Shown one piece after another: positions 60,491 to 64,000 of a stretch of 64,000 nucleotides of DNA (the stretch's first letter is position 1; each line of letters begins with the position of its first letter). A program made the translations under genes and the position numbers. The notes under the pieces were generated by a model. That model made no database searches, was not told where the DNA came from, and saw only the letters and a list, made by a program, of their open reading frames with translations. Source of the stretch: Sinomonas terrae (lineage in GTDB: Bacteria; Actinomycetota; Actinomycetes; Actinomycetales; Micrococcaceae); assembly GCF_022539255.1 (NCBI RefSeq), contig NZ_JAKZBV010000001.1, forward strand, positions 3,906,001 to 3,970,000, in the 5' to 3' direction.

Positions 60491-61843
60491 ATGACTGAGC
60501 AGCCGCAGAACCCCGAGCGACAGACCCCTGAGCAGCAGGTCGAGGCCCTCAGGCTCGAGTGGTGCGCCGATCCCCGCTGGGATGGAATCCAGCGTGACTA
60601 CACGGCGGAGGACGTCGTGAAGCTGCGCGGGCGGGTTGTCGAGGAGAGCACGCTGGCCCGCCGCGGTGCGGAGAAGCTCTGGAAGGGCGTGACCGAGGGG
60701 CGCGAGAACGGCACCGGGTACATCAACGCCCTCGGCGCCCTGACCGGCAATCAGGCGGTGCAGCAGGTCAAGGCCGGCCTGAAGGCGATCTACCTCTCGG
60801 GCTGGCAGGTCGCCGCGGACGCGAACCTCTCCGGGAACACCTACCCCGACCAGTCCCTGTACCCGGCGAACTCGGTCCCCGCCGTCGTGCGCCGGATCAA
60901 CAACGCGCTGCTCCGGGCGGACCAGATCGAGTTCTCGGAGGGAAAGACGTCCATCGTCGATGGAGAGGCAGTGGATTGGCTCGTGCCGATCGTGGCGGAC
61001 GCGGAGGCCGGCTTCGGCGGCCCGCTGAACGCCTACGAGCTGATGAAGTCGATGATCCAGGCCGGCGCGGCGGGCGTGCACTGGGAGGACCAGCTCGCCT
61101 CGGAGAAGAAGTGTGGCCACCTCGGCGGCAAGGTGCTCATCCCGACCCAGCAGCACGTCCGGACTCTGAACGCCGCCCGGCTCGCCGCCGACGTCGCCGG
61201 CGTGCCGAGCGTCATCATCGCCCGCACCGACGCCGAGGCCGCCACGCTGATCACCTCGGACGTGGACGAGCGCGACCGCGAGTTCATCCTCACCGAGAAC
61301 GGGGCGCCGGTGCGGACGCCGGAGGGCTTCTACAAGGTGCGCAACGGCGTCGAGCCCTGCATCGCCCGCGCCAAGGCCTACGCGCCCTACTCGGACCTGA
61401 TCTGGATGGAGACCGGCACCCCGGACCTGGCCCTGGCGCGGAAGTTCGCCGAGGCGGTCAAGGCCGAGTTCCCGGACCAGATGCTCGCGTACAACTGCTC
61501 GCCCTCGTTCAACTGGAAGAAGCACCTCGACGATTCCACGATCGCGAAGTTCCAGCGCGAGCTGGGCGCGATGGGCTTCAAGTTCCAGTTCATCACCCTC
61601 GCGGGCTTCCACGCCCTGAACTACTCGATGTTCGACCTCGCCCACGGCTACGCCCGCAACGGGATGAGCGCCTACGTCGAGCTCCAGGAGCGCGAATTCG
61701 CCTCCGAGGACCGCGGCTACACCGCGACCAAGCACCAGCGCGAAGTGGGCACCGGCTACTTCGACCTGGTCTCCACGGCGCTGAACCCGAACGCCAGCAC
61801 CCTTGCCCTGGTGGGATCCACCGAAGAGGGCCAATTCCACTAG
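60491..61843 (+). CDS. aceA: Isocitrate lyase
   Basis: 450 aa from the ATG at 60491. The catalytic motif is KKCGHLGGKV, with Cys as the general base. WEDQLASEKK, VADAEAGFGG and YNCSPSFNWKKHL are further signatures. It splits isocitrate into glyoxylate and succinate, the first step of the glyoxylate shunt for growth on acetate or fatty acids. Divergent from ramB and followed 83 bases later by aceB. Confidence 0.96.
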   Translation: MTEQPQNPERQTPEQQVEALRLEWCADPRWDGIQRDYTAEDVVKLRGRVVEESTLARRGAEKLWKGVTEGRENGTGYINALGALTGNQAVQQVKAGLKAIYLSGWQVAADANLSGNTYPDQSLYPANSVPAVVRRINNALLRADQIEFSEGKTSIVDGEAVDWLVPIVADAEAGFGGPLNAYELMKSMIQAGAAGVHWEDQLASEKKCGHLGGKVLIPTQQHVRTLNAARLAADVAGVPSVIIARTDAEAATLITSDVDERDREFILTENGAPVRTPEGFYKVRNGVEPCIARAKAYAPYSDLIWMETGTPDLALARKFAEAVKAEFPDQMLAYNCSPSFNWKKHLDDSTIAKFQRELGAMGFKFQFITLAGFHALNYSMFDLAHGYARNGMSAYVELQEREFASEDRGYTATKHQREVGTGYFDLVSTALNPNASTLALVGSTEEGQFH

Positions 61844-61926
61844 CCGTTTCGGCTCAGACACGACGGCGGGCCCGCCCGCCCGGCCGGCCCCCGCCGTCGT
61901 ACTTCTCGCCTTTCAGGAGACCTCTC

Positions 61927-63606
<1,680 letters not shown>

Positions 63607-63769
63607 CCCCGCCAGCCGCCAAGCCCGCACACAGGCTTCCCGACGCCGGCACGCGCCACTCGCAACACGCACCCCGAAGGCCGGGGGCTGGCGATCGGGA
63701 ACAGAGTTGAGGGGTCGGTTCGCGTAGTGGTGCTGCGCGGATCGGCCCCTCGACGTCTTTCCCGAAGGA

Positions 63770-64000
63770 TCAGCGCTCGACCAGCATGCGCCCCACGATC
63801 AGGCGCATGATCTCGTTGGTCCCCTCGAGGATCTGGTGCACGCGGAGGTCGCGGGCGATCTTCTCGACCCCGTACTCGTGCAGATAGCCGTAGCCGCCGT
63901 GGAGCTGGATCGCCATGTTCGCCACCTCAAAGCCGGCATCCGTGGCGACGCGCTTCGCCATGGCGCAAAGGCGGAGCGCGTCCCGGTCGTTCCGGTCGAG
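63770..64000 (-). CDS. Acyl-CoA dehydrogenase, C-terminal part (gene continues past the window)
   Basis: The frame is open to base 64000 without a start, so the gene is cut by the window edge. Visible are the last 76 residues, DALRLCAMAKRVATDAGFEV, then QLHGGYGYLHEYGVEK and the end VHQILEGTNEIMRLIVGRML. YEGTNE-type and GGYGY motifs are the hallmark C-terminus of acyl-CoA dehydrogenases. It could work in fatty-acid or branched-chain breakdown, which fits the neighbouring glyoxylate genes. Confidence 0.9.
   Translation of the reverse strand, partial: LDRNDRDALRLCAMAKRVATDAGFEVANMAIQLHGGYGYLHEYGVEKIARDLRVHQILEGTNEIMRLIVGRMLVER

Overview
This window is a high-GC, gene-dense stretch of chromosome. 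Codon use, the actinobacterial ABC-iron, RamB/aceA/aceB, OleA-OleBC-OleD and Lhr-Nei2 gene sets, and frequent GTG/TTG starts point to a member of the Micrococcaceae (Arthrobacter/Sinomonas-like). This is an inference from gene content only; no rRNA is present. I saw no tRNA, rRNA, CRISPR array or replication origin.

Layout. 1-3129: a sulfide/persulfide module. It has the C-terminus of an MBL-fold/rhodanese fusion, a CstR-like repressor with a palindromic operator, a TSUP exporter and a tiny Cys-rich protein. A nickel/cobalt permease and a second rhodanese inside it have decayed. 3471-4731: a coupled DUF1254/DUF1214 pair that looks less GC-rich than its surroundings. 4872-8263: two MFS transporters, the second divergent from a TetR regulator with two visible operators. 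8485-11141: three exported proteins. 11248-16969: overlapping lhr and nei2 DNA-repair genes. 17097-23191: a five-gene D-amino-acid operon (MHS transporter, RidA, PLP D-amino-acid lyase, D-aminoacylase, rhodanese) divergent from a YheO/DauR-type regulator. 23206-24198: a patatin-like protein.

24207-26579 is the most unusual part. An IS110-family transposase lies between two tandem arrays with different unit lengths (53 bp and 32 bp). Both arrays share a core, ACCCTGC-N4-GTGACGGCG. The same core recurs as a perfect 24-bp-arm hairpin at 41945-41996, so a dispersed repeat family is present. 26659-31378: a complete ole cluster (head-to-head long-chain olefin synthesis), oleA-oleBC-oleD, with overlapping reading frames.

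31676-34949: an ArsR/SRPBCC pair, a SHOCT protein, a DosR-like response regulator and hsp20. The SRPBCC gene and the response regulator each carry a single-base frameshift. 35105-44414: ppc, pseudouridine synthase, macrodomain, LysE, DUF1684, SDR and GH76 genes. 44478-48466: an iron ABC transporter behind a good IdeR/DtxR-type box. 48473-58440: metallo-hydrolase, acylphosphatase, YdeI, NUDIX, DUF6707, SSS/DUF3311 transporter, penicillin-binding-type serine hydrolase, tgt and a CGNR protein. 58844-63606: ramB divergent from the glyoxylate-shunt genes aceA and aceB. The window ends inside an acyl-CoA dehydrogenase.
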